Source: Bog-473 sp963721585 (lineage in GTDB: Bacteria > Actinomycetota > Acidimicrobiia > Acidimicrobiales > RAAP-2). Taken from it: a stretch of DNA of 64,000 nt. The position numbers were made by a program, and so were the translations under genes. Of this stretch, positions 26,755 to 35,473 are shown one piece after another; position 1 is the stretch's first letter; every line of letters begins with the position of its first letter. The notes under the pieces were generated by a model. The model saw only the letters and a program-made list of their open reading frames with translations, was not told the DNA's origin and did no database searches. The stretch covers positions 62,001 through 126,000 of the forward strand of contig CAVRJN010000008.1 in assembly GCA_963721585.1 (NCBI GenBank), read 5' to 3'.

Positions 26755-26871
26755 TCGAGCCTGGTCACGGTTCAGCCCGAGGTGAGGATGACGGGGACCG
26801 TGTCGGTCCCGTGGCTGGTCCCGGGGGGTGGGGTCGCCCCGCCGCAAATGCCCCACCTACGCTCCGGGGTG

Positions 26872-27929
26872 ATGGGTTCTCTTTCTCAGTCCCACTCCGG
26901 TTCGCCGGGGGCCGCGAAGACAGCGGCCGGCGTCCCTCGCAATGGCACTCGGCGGGGTCGGAGTCGGGGTCGGTGGGTCTTCGTGGGCGCCACGCTTGGC
27001 GCTGCGGGTGCCGCTGGGGTTGCGTACATACGGCGGGGCGGCGATCGGTCCGTCGATGGCGTACGACTCGCTCTCGGGTGGGGCGAGGGCGTCGAACGGC
27101 CGGATCACACGGTGGTGCGGACGCTGGACGGCGCGCAGTTGGCGGTGTGGGACCTCGAGGGCGGCGCTGCGGATGCGCCCGTGGTGGTCCTCCCCCACTG
27201 CTGGGGTTGCAGCCACGAGGTCTGGCTCCCCGTCACGCGCCGGCTCAGGGAGGAGGGCTACCGTGTGGTGCTCTACGACCAGCGCGGTCACGGAGCGAGC
27301 ACGCGTGGCACGGCCCCGCTGACGATCGAGACGCTTGCGCACGATCTGACGGCGGTGCTGGACGGCACCGATGTACGCGACGTCGTGTTAGCCGGCCACT
27401 CCATGGGCGGCATGACGATCATGTCGCTCGCCACGCACCGGCCCGACGGTGCTCAAGGAGCGCGGCGAAGGCGACGGTGCTGGTGGCGACTGCGGCAACA
27501 AGCCTGGGCGGCAGCTCGGCGCAAGGGGCGCGGGTCGCCAACGCACTGGTGGCGTCGGCGCTCGTCACGCGGGCGATGCGGTCCAAGAATGGTCACGTTT
27601 TCGTCCGCGGTGCCTTCGGTCAGAGCCCGGTCCGCTCGCACATGGATCTGACCAGAGGTCTCTTCGGTGGCTGTCACGGGGCCGTGCGGGGTGACTTCTT
27701 GCGGTCTATGTCGACGATGGACCTCTTGGAGGGATTGGCCACGATCGAGGTGCCGACGACGGTCATGGTCGGCACGCGCGATGCCCTGACGCTGCCGAAG
27801 AAGGCAGATCAGATTGTGGCGACCGTTCCCGGGGCGCGACTCGTCACCCTGCAGAACAGGGGGCACATGCTCCCGCTCGAGGACCCCGACGCGGTCTCCG
27901 ACGAGATCGTGCGGGCCGTCAAGGGGTAG
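26872..27929 (+). pseudogene. Alpha/beta hydrolase, frameshifted
   Basis: Membrane-anchored alpha/beta hydrolase whose parts lie in two main frames. N-terminal part (ATG at 26872, alternatively 26734): a basic segment then one TM helix (WVFVGATLGAAGAAGVAY), the oxyanion strand VVVLPHCWGC and nucleophile elbow AGHSMGG. From about 27448 the frame shifts; the C-terminal part ends at 27929 and has the acid region GTRDALTLP and catalytic histidine in NRGHMLPLE. Two single-G excesses explain it best, near 27448-27449 and 27464-27465: removing both gives a continuous VLKERAKATVLVATA. All catalytic elements survive, so this is either a very recent pseudogene or consensus error. Substrate unknown. Confidence 0.75.
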
Positions 27930-27951
27930 GGGTAGGCGAACGGTTCGGCGC

Positions 27952-29187
27952 TCATTTCCGCGGCCGGCGCCAGGTGGGCGAGGGCGAGGACACGAACGCC
28001 GTTTTCTGCGGGCTGATGAAGCGGACTTCGCTGTTGGCGTCGCCGTCCATCTTCCAACCGAGCTCGTGCACCCGGCTGTGATGCGCGACGCAGAGGGTCA
28101 GGAGGTTGGACAGCTTGGTGGGCCCCTGCTTGGAAGCCCACGTGATGTGATGCACGTCGGTGACGTTCTTGCAGCCGCAACCCGGGAAGCGACATCCCTG
28201 GTCCCGGCGCCGGATCTCGATCCTCTGCGCGTGGGTGGGGTCACGCTCGAGCTGCTTCTGGTCGAGACTGGTGCCGTCGGGGGCATCGAAGGACAGCGTG
28301 ATGTGCGCGTTGCAGGCGAGGCGTCGGGCCACCTCGGCCGAGATCGGACCGACGCCTTCGATGGAGGCGTGGCCGTAGCCGTCGCCGTAGAGGATGCGAT
28401 CGAGGTCGGTGTGCACCACCATCGTCGTCTGGGCCCCGCCGTGGACCGGGTCGGCAGCGGTGGCGCTGATCGGGGCCTTCTTGCGGCCCTGTTCGACGCA
28501 GATCTGGAGCAGGGCGTCGGCGCACCGGCTCTCGAAGCGGACGTAATCGGGGTCGTTCGCACTCGGATGGTCGTGGCGGCGGGCCCTCCCGAGAACGGCC
28601 GACTTGACCAGGGCGTACGAATCCCCCGTGAGCTGGGCCCATATGAGGCGGCGCGCGTCGTCGAAGCGGACGAAGCGGTGTCGGAACCGGGAGCCCGCGT
28701 CCGCGTCCGTGGTGCCCTTGACTTCGGAGACCAGCTCGCGGGCCTGCTTCGGCGTCCAGTGCTCCGACGCCTCCGCGAGGTCGGCGTCGGTCTCGGGCGT
28801 GGCCACCGAGGCCAGGGGTGCGTACACGTCGAGAGTCAGGCGTCCGTCGGACAGCGCGCCCGAGAGTGCCGGGAGGTCCTTCGCCTTCGCCGCGGACTCG
28901 ACGAGGGTGCGGGCCCGGGCGCGGCTGACGTGGCATTGGGCGATCAGCCAGTCCCGCATGGACAGCGCCCCGTCCCCGCGCCAGGCCTCCTTCTGGTCGA
29001 ACTCGGCGATATCGAGGAGCATGGAACCCTCGTGCTCGGAAATGATGCGTTGGTGCCGGTCGATGCTCTGCGCCAACTCGGCCGAACGGGAATCACCGCC
29101 GTAATTCCGGCTGAGGGGTCGGGTCCGGCGGGTAGGCGTGGCTCCGCCGGGGCGAGCCGGATGAGGACTCCGGGCGGCGGTTGCCAT
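27952..29187 (-). CDS. DUF222 / HNH endonuclease-domain protein
   Basis: The 411-aa protein has a DUF222 (13E12-type) N-terminal domain and a C-terminal HNH nuclease fold: CRFPGCGCKNVTDVHHITWA, then LLTLCVAHHSRVHE. These families are abundant and often multi-copy in actinobacteria, including acidimicrobia; they may be mobile or defence-related, but no function is established. The ATG is at 29187. Its stop lies close to the stop of the convergent hydrolase. Confidence 0.88.
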   Translation of the reverse strand: MATAARSPHPARPGGATPTRRTRPLSRNYGGDSRSAELAQSIDRHQRIISEHEGSMLLDIAEFDQKEAWRGDGALSMRDWLIAQCHVSRARARTLVESAAKAKDLPALSGALSDGRLTLDVYAPLASVATPETDADLAEASEHWTPKQARELVSEVKGTTDADAGSRFRHRFVRFDDARRLIWAQLTGDSYALVKSAVLGRARRHDHPSANDPDYVRFESRCADALLQICVEQGRKKAPISATAADPVHGGAQTTMVVHTDLDRILYGDGYGHASIEGVGPISAEVARRLACNAHITLSFDAPDGTSLDQKQLERDPTHAQRIEIRRRDQGCRFPGCGCKNVTDVHHITWASKQGPTKLSNLLTLCVAHHSRVHELGWKMDGDANSEVRFISPQKTAFVSSPSPTWRRPRK

Positions 29188-29226
29188 GCGGATGAACGGT
29201 CCGACTCGACGACGCCCGCGCGCGGA

Positions 29227-29907
29227 TCACGGGATATCGCCTGCGTGGCGTAGCAGTGACACGCTGGCGATCAGCGTCACGACGAGGAAGCCGACGTAGG
29301 CACCCCAGCCGATGATCAGCCAGGCATGGCCGTGGTAGCTGCTGAAGGTGACGCCGATCCAGACTGCGACGCAGTTGCAGGCGGCGACGACGAGTGTGAT
29401 CCAGCCCAGCCACGGCCGGGCGAGTTCCCCGCGCAGCATCGCCCACCCGAGGGCGCCGAGGAACACGGCGGTCATGACGGACGTGAGCGAGAAGAAGATC
29501 GTGTTCAGATCGCCGAGGGCGCGGACCAGTGACGGATCGTCGAGGCCGCCGGGCTGGGCGTCCATGAACGCGAGCAGCACGGTGGGCAGTGCCGCGACAG
29601 CGGTGGTGATGGCCACTCCGATGCCGGCGCCCAGAACGATCGGGGACAACGACTCGACGTCCCCTTCGGAGCGCCGGAGAACCCGGTGCAGGTAGCCGAC
29701 GAACCACAGCAGTGCACCGGCCGCGAAGAAGTCGAAGATCATGCCGGCCTGGAGTGCCGTGTGGTGGTCGTGGACCCAGGCCAGCGTCTTGGCCGGCGCG
29801 GAGTCGACCCTCGGCTGTTGGGGGTAGATGAAACCGGAGAGGGCTGCCAGCACCACGAAGGCCAGGCCGCTCGATCCTCCGATGCGTTCGAACGTACGGT
29901 TCCTCAT
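29227..29907 (-). CDS. Six-helix membrane protein of unknown function
   Basis: 226 aa with about six TM helices (SGLAFVVLAALSGFIY; FFAAGALLWFVGYLH; AGIGVAITTAVAALPTV; SLTSVMTAVFLGALGW; WLGWITLVVAACNCVAV; LIIGWGAYVGFLVVTLI). No catalytic motif was recognised. A GTG at 29934 would give nine more residues, but the ATG at 29907 has an AAGGGGG site and is preferred. It may belong to the DUF4386-like membrane proteins (weak guess). Confidence 0.75.
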   Translation of the reverse strand: MRNRTFERIGGSSGLAFVVLAALSGFIYPQQPRVDSAPAKTLAWVHDHHTALQAGMIFDFFAAGALLWFVGYLHRVLRRSEGDVESLSPIVLGAGIGVAITTAVAALPTVLLAFMDAQPGGLDDPSLVRALGDLNTIFFSLTSVMTAVFLGALGWAMLRGELARPWLGWITLVVAACNCVAVWIGVTFSSYHGHAWLIIGWGAYVGFLVVTLIASVSLLRHAGDIP

Positions 29908-30009
29908 CCGGGCCCCCTTTTCGTCCTTCGTCACCGTGGGCGAGACGGGGACAATCTAGGGCGGGGCGGTTCGGGAGGTTCGGAAGGTGGGTGGGGATCG
30001 GGGCGGTCC

Positions 30010-30918
30010 TCAGGGAATGACGGAGGAGCCGAACCGCTCGAGTGCCTCGAGGGCGTGCGCCAACGAGTCGCCCGGCACCCCGGTGCCCGACCACGTCACG
30101 CCGAGCGCCGTCAGTTCCTCGGCCGCGGCCAGGTGGGCCTCGGGGTTGAAGGAGTCGTCGCCTGGGCTGCCGCCGGCACCGGTACCGAACGACACGTCGA
30201 TGCTGGCCGGGTCGCGGCCGGCCTCCTCCATGAACTGCCAGAGCTCATCAAGCATCGGGCGGAGGTCGTCGACCGTCTCGAGGGGCCTCGTCTTTGCGGT
30301 GTTGGCCAAGGTTCTCGGAGCCGGAAAAGGGCTCCAGCCGTCGCCGTAACGGGCGACGCGCTGGCGGGAGAGGCGGCTGTTCCCTCCGATCCAGATGGGC
30401 GGGTGTGGCGTGGGCTTCGGGTTGGCGGTCTGGCCCTTGGCGCTGAAGGTCGAACCCTCGTAGACGAAGTCGTCCTCACTCCAGACTCCTCGGATCACCT
30501 CGATCGCTTCGTCGAAGAGAGCGTTGCGTTGCTCGAAGTCGACGCCGAGCGCCTTGTACTCGCCGCGCATGTAGCCGGTGGCGACGGCGAGCGTGAACCG
30601 TCCATCGGACAGCGCATCGAGTGTCGCCGCCGCCTTGGCCACCACGAACGGATTGCGATACGGCAGCACGAGGATGTTGGGGATCAGGCGCAGCCGGTCC
30701 GTCACGGCGGCACAGAACGAGAGTGCGGTGAACGGGTCGAGGGCGTCATGGCCGCCGGCGTTCAGCCACTTGTGCGTGGGAGCGGGGTGGTCCGTGAAGC
30801 CGATCCCCGCGAATCCAGCTGCTTCCGCAACGTGGCAGAAGCGGGTCAACCCGGCCTTGGTCGTGAATTCGGGATTGTACGGGTGCGTCATGAGCGGATA
30901 CGTGACCCAGTAGTTCAT
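30010..30918 (-). CDS. LLM-class F420-dependent oxidoreductase
   Basis: Luciferase-like monooxygenase-fold protein, 302 aa, probably using coenzyme F420 rather than FMN, as do many actinobacterial relatives (TIGR03619-type). Visible features: GFTDHPAPTHKW near the N-terminus, RLIPNILVLPYRNPFVVAKA, and SDGRFTLAVATGYMRGEYKALG, PPIWIGGNS, all standard. A longer frame exists to 31101, but the protein fold begins at the ATG at 30918 (MNYWVTYPLM). The substrate is not predictable. It is divergent from the DUF1275 gene. Confidence 0.88.
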   Translation of the reverse strand: MNYWVTYPLMTHPYNPEFTTKAGLTRFCHVAEAAGFAGIGFTDHPAPTHKWLNAGGHDALDPFTALSFCAAVTDRLRLIPNILVLPYRNPFVVAKAAATLDALSDGRFTLAVATGYMRGEYKALGVDFEQRNALFDEAIEVIRGVWSEDDFVYEGSTFSAKGQTANPKPTPHPPIWIGGNSRLSRQRVARYGDGWSPFPAPRTLANTAKTRPLETVDDLRPMLDELWQFMEEAGRDPASIDVSFGTGAGGSPGDDSFNPEAHLAAAEELTALGVTWSGTGVPGDSLAHALEALERFGSSVIP

Positions 30919-31012
30919 GGCGCTGAACCCTAGTGTTCCGGTCCCTCGACGGAGGGCTGTCCGAGGCGCTTTGATGTCCGCTGAGACGGAACGCCCGACA
31001 GGAGCCCAGGAC

Positions 31013-31750
31013 ATGCACACGTTCATCACCGAGATCCGCGAGACCTTGATCCCGGACCGGGCGGCGCAGTTCGGTCCACTCCCCCCGCTCCTGGTCGCCA
31101 TGACGGTCGTGACCGGGCTGGTCGACTCGTTCAGTTACCTGCTCCTCGGCCATGTCTTCGTCGCCAACATGACCGGCAACGTCGTCTTCTTGGCCTTTGC
31201 CGTCGCCGGAGCCCACGGCTTCTCCATCCCCGCCTCGGTGGTGGCTCTGGTGGCGTTCGGCCTGGGGTCGGTGCTCGGAGGGCGGATCGCCCGGCACTTC
31301 GGCCATCACCGTGGTCATCACGTCGCAGTGGCCACCGCCACCCAGGCGCTGCTCCTGACCGTGGCGATGGTGCTCGCACTGGCCGGCGCGCAGCCCTTCG
31401 GCCCCGGGGTCCGCTATGTGCTCATCGTGGCGCTCGGCGGGGCCATGGGCGTCCAGAACTCGAGTGTGCGCCGGTTGGCCGTCCCCGACCTCACCACCAC
31501 GGTCCTGACGCTGACCCTGACCGGGATCGGAGCGGACAGCGTGCTCGGTGGCGGGATGGGGTCCAAGTCGGGACGCCGTCTGATCTCGATCGCCGCCATG
31601 TTCCTGGGCGCGCTGGCCGGCGCGGCCTTGATCCTCCATGTGCACGCGGCGGTACCGATCATCATCGCATTGGCCATCGTGGTCGTCGTTGCCGGCGTGA
31701 GTCATGTCGCAGGGCGATCGAATCCAGCCTGGACCCAGGTCGACGACTGA
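31013..31750 (+). CDS. DUF1275 (YoaK) family membrane protein
   Basis: 245 aa with about six TM helices. The family pattern is seen in VTGLVDSFSYLLLGHVFVANMTGNVVF and GAMGVQNSSVRRLAVPDLTT, which fit DUF1275. Function unknown; a small-molecule transporter is often suggested. The ATG at 31013 has AGGAG 8 nt upstream and is preferred to the ATG at 30974, which would add 13 residues without a ribosome site. Confidence 0.85.
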   Translation: MHTFITEIRETLIPDRAAQFGPLPPLLVAMTVVTGLVDSFSYLLLGHVFVANMTGNVVFLAFAVAGAHGFSIPASVVALVAFGLGSVLGGRIARHFGHHRGHHVAVATATQALLLTVAMVLALAGAQPFGPGVRYVLIVALGGAMGVQNSSVRRLAVPDLTTTVLTLTLTGIGADSVLGGGMGSKSGRRLISIAAMFLGALAGAALILHVHAAVPIIIALAIVVVVAGVSHVAGRSNPAWTQVDD

Positions 31751-31837
31751 GGGTGGGGTCGGCGTGGATCCCTCGCGCCCTTCGGGACCCGAGCCGGACC
31801 GTTCTCTGAGCGTCCGACACTGGGCTGCAAAAACACG

Positions 31838-32731
31838 TTGGCTGTTACCGTTTGGACGGTGGTGATCCCGACGCTGTTGGGTGCATTGGGCGGGACCGCG
31901 GCCGACGCGATCTGGGCGATCTGGATCGTGCTTGCGATTGCTTCGGCCGGCTACGTCGCGTACGACGCTTTCACCCAGAACCCGGAATTGACCGTCATGA
32001 AGTGGGGCTGGGTTCTCGTGACCCTCTACATCGGTCCGATCGGTGCAGCGCTCTACGTGCTGTCCTGCAAGGAACCCAGCCCTGGAACACACGAGGAATT
32101 CGTGGCGCCGTTGTGGAAACAGTCGCTCGGATCCACCATCCACTGCGTCGCCGGGGATGCGACGGGCATCATTGTCGCCTCGGTCGTGACCACGGCGGCG
32201 GGTCTCCCCATGTGGGGCGACACCATCGTCGAGTACATCTTCGGATTCGCCTTCGGTCTCCTGATCTTCCAGGCCCTCTTCATGCGGGACATGCTGGGTG
32301 GCAATTACGGGCGAGCGGTGGCCTCGTCGGTCGTGCCGGAGTGGCTGTCCATGAATTGCGTGATGGCGGGCATGATCCCGGTAATGGTCATCCTGCGCAC
32401 GGATTTCGCAGGCACCACCCATATCGGCTCGGTGCGCTTCTGGATCGTCCTGTCGCTGGCAGTCTTCGTCGGGCTGGTCGTCGCCTACCCGGTGAACGTG
32501 TGGCTCGTCGCCAAACATCTCAAGCACGGCATGGGAACCGTCCGGGTCCTCGGCGAAGGTGGTGCGCCATTGCCGGTACAGGCTGCCGCGGGAGCCATGG
32601 ACATGTCGGTGCAGCCCACGGCCACGGCCACGGCCACGCAGGCCCAGATCGTCGCGGTCGGCGCCCTCACCCTCACCGCCCTCGGGGCCGGAATCCTCCT
32701 CGCAGCTGCGTTCGGCGACTTCTCGCTGTGA
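31838..32731 (+). CDS. DUF4396 family membrane protein
   Basis: 297 aa, mostly hydrophobic with about seven TM helices. The DUF4396 core is recognisable: STIHCVAGDATGIIVAS (His-Cys followed by Gly-Asp), FGFAFGLLIFQALFMRDM, and VVAYPVNVWLVAKHLKHGMG. A Thr/Ala-rich linker precedes the last helix. The track start is TTG at 31838; GTG at 31859 is an alternative. The His/Cys/Met-bearing membrane motifs could bind metal (inference only). It ends 21 bp from the convergent RNase J gene. Confidence 0.8.
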   Translation: MAVTVWTVVIPTLLGALGGTAADAIWAIWIVLAIASAGYVAYDAFTQNPELTVMKWGWVLVTLYIGPIGAALYVLSCKEPSPGTHEEFVAPLWKQSLGSTIHCVAGDATGIIVASVVTTAAGLPMWGDTIVEYIFGFAFGLLIFQALFMRDMLGGNYGRAVASSVVPEWLSMNCVMAGMIPVMVILRTDFAGTTHIGSVRFWIVLSLAVFVGLVVAYPVNVWLVAKHLKHGMGTVRVLGEGGAPLPVQAAAGAMDMSVQPTATATATQAQIVAVGALTLTALGAGILLAAAFGDFSL

Positions 32732-32752
32732 GGCGGGTCGGAGCGCCCTCGC

Positions 32753-34447
32753 TCAGACCATGAGGACGACGGGCACGATCATCGGGCGCCGCTTCGTGCG
32801 GTCGCCGACGAACTTGCCCAGGGCCTTGCGGGTGTGCCGACCGAGGACCTCAATGTCGTGCGCCCCGTCGCGCAGCGCCTGCGTCACCGCGGCGGCGACC
32901 ACGTCACTCGCTTCCCCCAGCAGCGCTTCGGCCTCGGGCGCGTAGACCCAGCCCCGGGTCTCGATCACCGGCGGACAGCTGAGCTTGTTCTGCTGGCGGT
33001 CGACCGTGACCACGGCCATCACGACGCCTTCCTCGGACAACTTCTTCCTGTCGCGCAACACCCCGTGCTCAATGTCACCCACGGTGCCGTCCACATAGAC
33101 GTAGCCGCCGGGGACCTTGCCGTCGCGGGAGATGCCCTTGGCATCGAGCTGGATGACGTCCCCGTCCTCGCACAGGAGCACCTTGGCGGGGTCGAGACCC
33201 ATGGAGAGGGCCAGGCGGGCGTGGTGCACCATGTGGCGGAACTCACCGTGCACCGGCACGAAGCATTCCGGTTCGGTCACCGAGATCAGTGTCCGCAGCT
33301 CCCCCTGGCGGGCATGCCCGCTCACGTGGACCCTCTCGGCGCCCGAGTGCACGACCTCGGCCCCCCTGCGGTACAGGTCGTCGATGACCTGCCCCACCGA
33401 CCACTCGTTGCCCGGGATCGGGTGCGCGCTGATGATCACGACGTCGTCCTCGGTGATGCGGAGCCACTTGTTCTGTCCCGTGGCCATGAGCGAGAGCGCC
33501 GACATCGGCTCGCCCTGTGAGCCCGTCGAGATCACGCACACCTCCCCCGGAGGCACGCTGTCCACGGCCTCGATGTCGATCAGCACACCGTCGGGGATGC
33601 TGATGATGCCGAGGCGCGTGCCGAGCTCGACGTTCTTGCCCATGGACCGGCCCAGGGTGGCGACCTTGCGGCCGGTCGCCACGGCGGCGTCGATGATCTG
33701 CTGCACCCGGTGCATGTGGCTGGCGAAGCAGGCCACGATGATGCGCCTTCCGGTCTGGGCCGCGAAGACCCGGCGCAGCGTCACACCCACCGAGGATTCC
33801 GACTCGGTAAAGCCGGGCTCCTCCGCGTTGGTCGAGTCCGACAGGAGGAGGCGGATACCCTCGGTCTTGGCGAGTTCCCCCATGCGCGACATGTCCGTAC
33901 GGCGGCCGTCGACCGGCTGCAGGTCGAGCTTGAAGTCCCCCGAGTGGAGGATCACGCCTTGGGGCGTGTGGAACGCGATGGCCATGGCCTCAGGCACCGA
34001 GTGGGTCACGGGGATGAACTCGACATCGCAGCCGCCGATCCTCACCGTCTCGCCGTCCGCCACGGAAATGAACTTGGTGTTGCCCGCCAGGCCGGCCTCG
34101 TCGACGCGGTGGCGGGCCAGGCCGACGGTCAGCTCGGAGCCGTAGATCGGCGCGTGGATCTCGCGCAGCAGGAAGGCCAGCCCGCCGGTGTGGTCTTCAT
34201 GGCCGTGGGTGAGGACGATCCCGTCCACCCGGTCCTTGCGATCGTACAGGTAGGTGAACTCGGGGAGTACCAGGTCGATGCCCGGCATGTCCGGGTCGGG
34301 AAACATGATGCCGCAGTCCAGGATGATGATGCGCCCGTCGACCTCGATGCAGGCGCAGTTCCGGCCGATCTCCCCGAGACCGCCCAGGAAGACGATCCGG
34401 ACCGGCTTCGGCTTCGGCCTGTTGCCGCGCTCGCCGCGCTCAGGCAA
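32753..34447 (-). CDS. rnj: Ribonuclease J
   Basis: Metallo-beta-lactamase/beta-CASP nuclease with 5'-3' exo- and endonuclease activity in mRNA decay and rRNA maturation. The metal motif is LTHGHEDHTGG. Further motifs are LHSGDFKLD, beta-CASP elements STNAEEPGFT and ACFASHMHRVQQ, and VHVSGHARQGEL. The in-frame ORF runs far back into dapA, but family alignment begins at VRIVFLGGLGEIGRN. The nearest usable codon is TTG at 34447, which overlaps the dapA stop by 8 nt and gives 564 aa, the normal length. Low-efficiency TTG initiation probably relies on coupling to dapA. Confidence 0.93.
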   Translation of the reverse strand: MPERGERGNRPKPKPVRIVFLGGLGEIGRNCACIEVDGRIIILDCGIMFPDPDMPGIDLVLPEFTYLYDRKDRVDGIVLTHGHEDHTGGLAFLLREIHAPIYGSELTVGLARHRVDEAGLAGNTKFISVADGETVRIGGCDVEFIPVTHSVPEAMAIAFHTPQGVILHSGDFKLDLQPVDGRRTDMSRMGELAKTEGIRLLLSDSTNAEEPGFTESESSVGVTLRRVFAAQTGRRIIVACFASHMHRVQQIIDAAVATGRKVATLGRSMGKNVELGTRLGIISIPDGVLIDIEAVDSVPPGEVCVISTGSQGEPMSALSLMATGQNKWLRITEDDVVIISAHPIPGNEWSVGQVIDDLYRRGAEVVHSGAERVHVSGHARQGELRTLISVTEPECFVPVHGEFRHMVHHARLALSMGLDPAKVLLCEDGDVIQLDAKGISRDGKVPGGYVYVDGTVGDIEHGVLRDRKKLSEEGVVMAVVTVDRQQNKLSCPPVIETRGWVYAPEAEALLGEASDVVAAAVTQALRDGAHDIEVLGRHTRKALGKFVGDRTKRRPMIVPVVLMV

Positions 34448-35372
34448 GCGGGGCGACCGTGACGGCTGGTGGCCCGACGGCGGCCAGGATCTTTTGCGCC
34501 TGGGCGTCGAGCTCGGGGGTCGACGACCCCATCGGCAGGCGACATTGTCCGACCTTGAGGCCCAAGGCGCGCAGCATGGCTTTCGCCGGCAGCGGGTTGG
34601 GGAACTCGTCCGAAGACTCGAAGTCGAACGAGTCGAGCAGCTCGGCGTTGCCCGCAATGGCGGCGGCCAGGTCTCCTGCCACGAAGGCATCGACCACCTG
34701 ACGGAGCTGCGGAGCGATCCAGTGCGCGGCGACGCTGATGACGCCCACCGCGCCGACCGCCATGAGGGGCAGCGTCATGACGTCGTCGCCGCTGTAGATC
34801 TCGAAGCCCACGGGGACTTGCGCCGCGAGGTGTGCCGTCGTCGGAGCGTCCCCGGCTGCGTCTTTGAGCGCGACGATCGACGGCACCTCCCGGGCGAGGC
34901 GGAGCATGGTCGGCGTGGCGATACGCCGTCCGCTCCGGGCTGGGATGTCGTAGAGCACGACCGGCAGGTCGCCCGCCGCTTCGGCCACCTCACGGAAGTG
35001 CTCGAACAGGCCCGCCTGCGAGGGCCGGTTGTAGTACGGCGTCACCACCAGTACGCCGTCGACACCCGTCCTCGTGGCCCGGCGTGTCATGTCGATGGAG
35101 TGGGCCGTGTCGTTGGACCCGGTTCCGGCGATGACGGGGATCGTCACGGCCTCCGCCACGGCGCGCCACAGTTCCACCTTCTCCTCGTCGGTCAGCACGG
35201 AGCTCTCTCCGGTGGAGCCGCTGAGCACCAGCCCGTCACTGCCGTGCGCGGCCAGCCAGCGGGCCAGGTCGACGGCGGCTGGGACGTCGAGCACCCCGTC
35301 GTCGTCGAAGGGGGTCACCATGGCCGTGACCACCCGCCCGAAACGGGGCGAGTCAAACTCCACGGGGCTCAT
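34440..35372 (-). CDS. dapA: 4-hydroxy-tetrahydrodipicolinate synthase
   Basis: Condenses pyruvate and aspartate semialdehyde in lysine/diaminopimelate synthesis. 310 aa. (beta/alpha)8 aldolase with GSTGESSVLTDEE, TPYYNRPSQAG, the tyrosine in VVLYDIPARSG, and the Schiff-base lysine in VALKDAAGD. It is separated from dapB by the TetR/diiron and rhomboid genes; in many actinobacteria the two dap genes lie closer together. The dapA-rnj pairing is conserved. Confidence 0.96.
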   Translation of the reverse strand: MSPVEFDSPRFGRVVTAMVTPFDDDGVLDVPAAVDLARWLAAHGSDGLVLSGSTGESSVLTDEEKVELWRAVAEAVTIPVIAGTGSNDTAHSIDMTRRATRTGVDGVLVVTPYYNRPSQAGLFEHFREVAEAAGDLPVVLYDIPARSGRRIATPTMLRLAREVPSIVALKDAAGDAPTTAHLAAQVPVGFEIYSGDDVMTLPLMAVGAVGVISVAAHWIAPQLRQVVDAFVAGDLAAAIAGNAELLDSFDFESSDEFPNPLPAKAMLRALGLKVGQCRLPMGSSTPELDAQAQKILAAVGPPAVTVAPLA

Positions 35373-35473
35373 CGCTCCCTCACGCTACCAGCGATGCCTG
35401 GCGCTCAGGTGTTGAGAACCGGAGGGGCTTCAGCGGGCTTCAGACGGATGCAGCTTCGGACTGAGGCCCGGGC

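Noticed and set aside
26403..27929. 508-codon plus ORF taken as one intact protein
   Set aside because: Only its last part (from about 27450) is hydrolase; the rest is antisense to yebC and out of frame with the hydrolase N-terminus.
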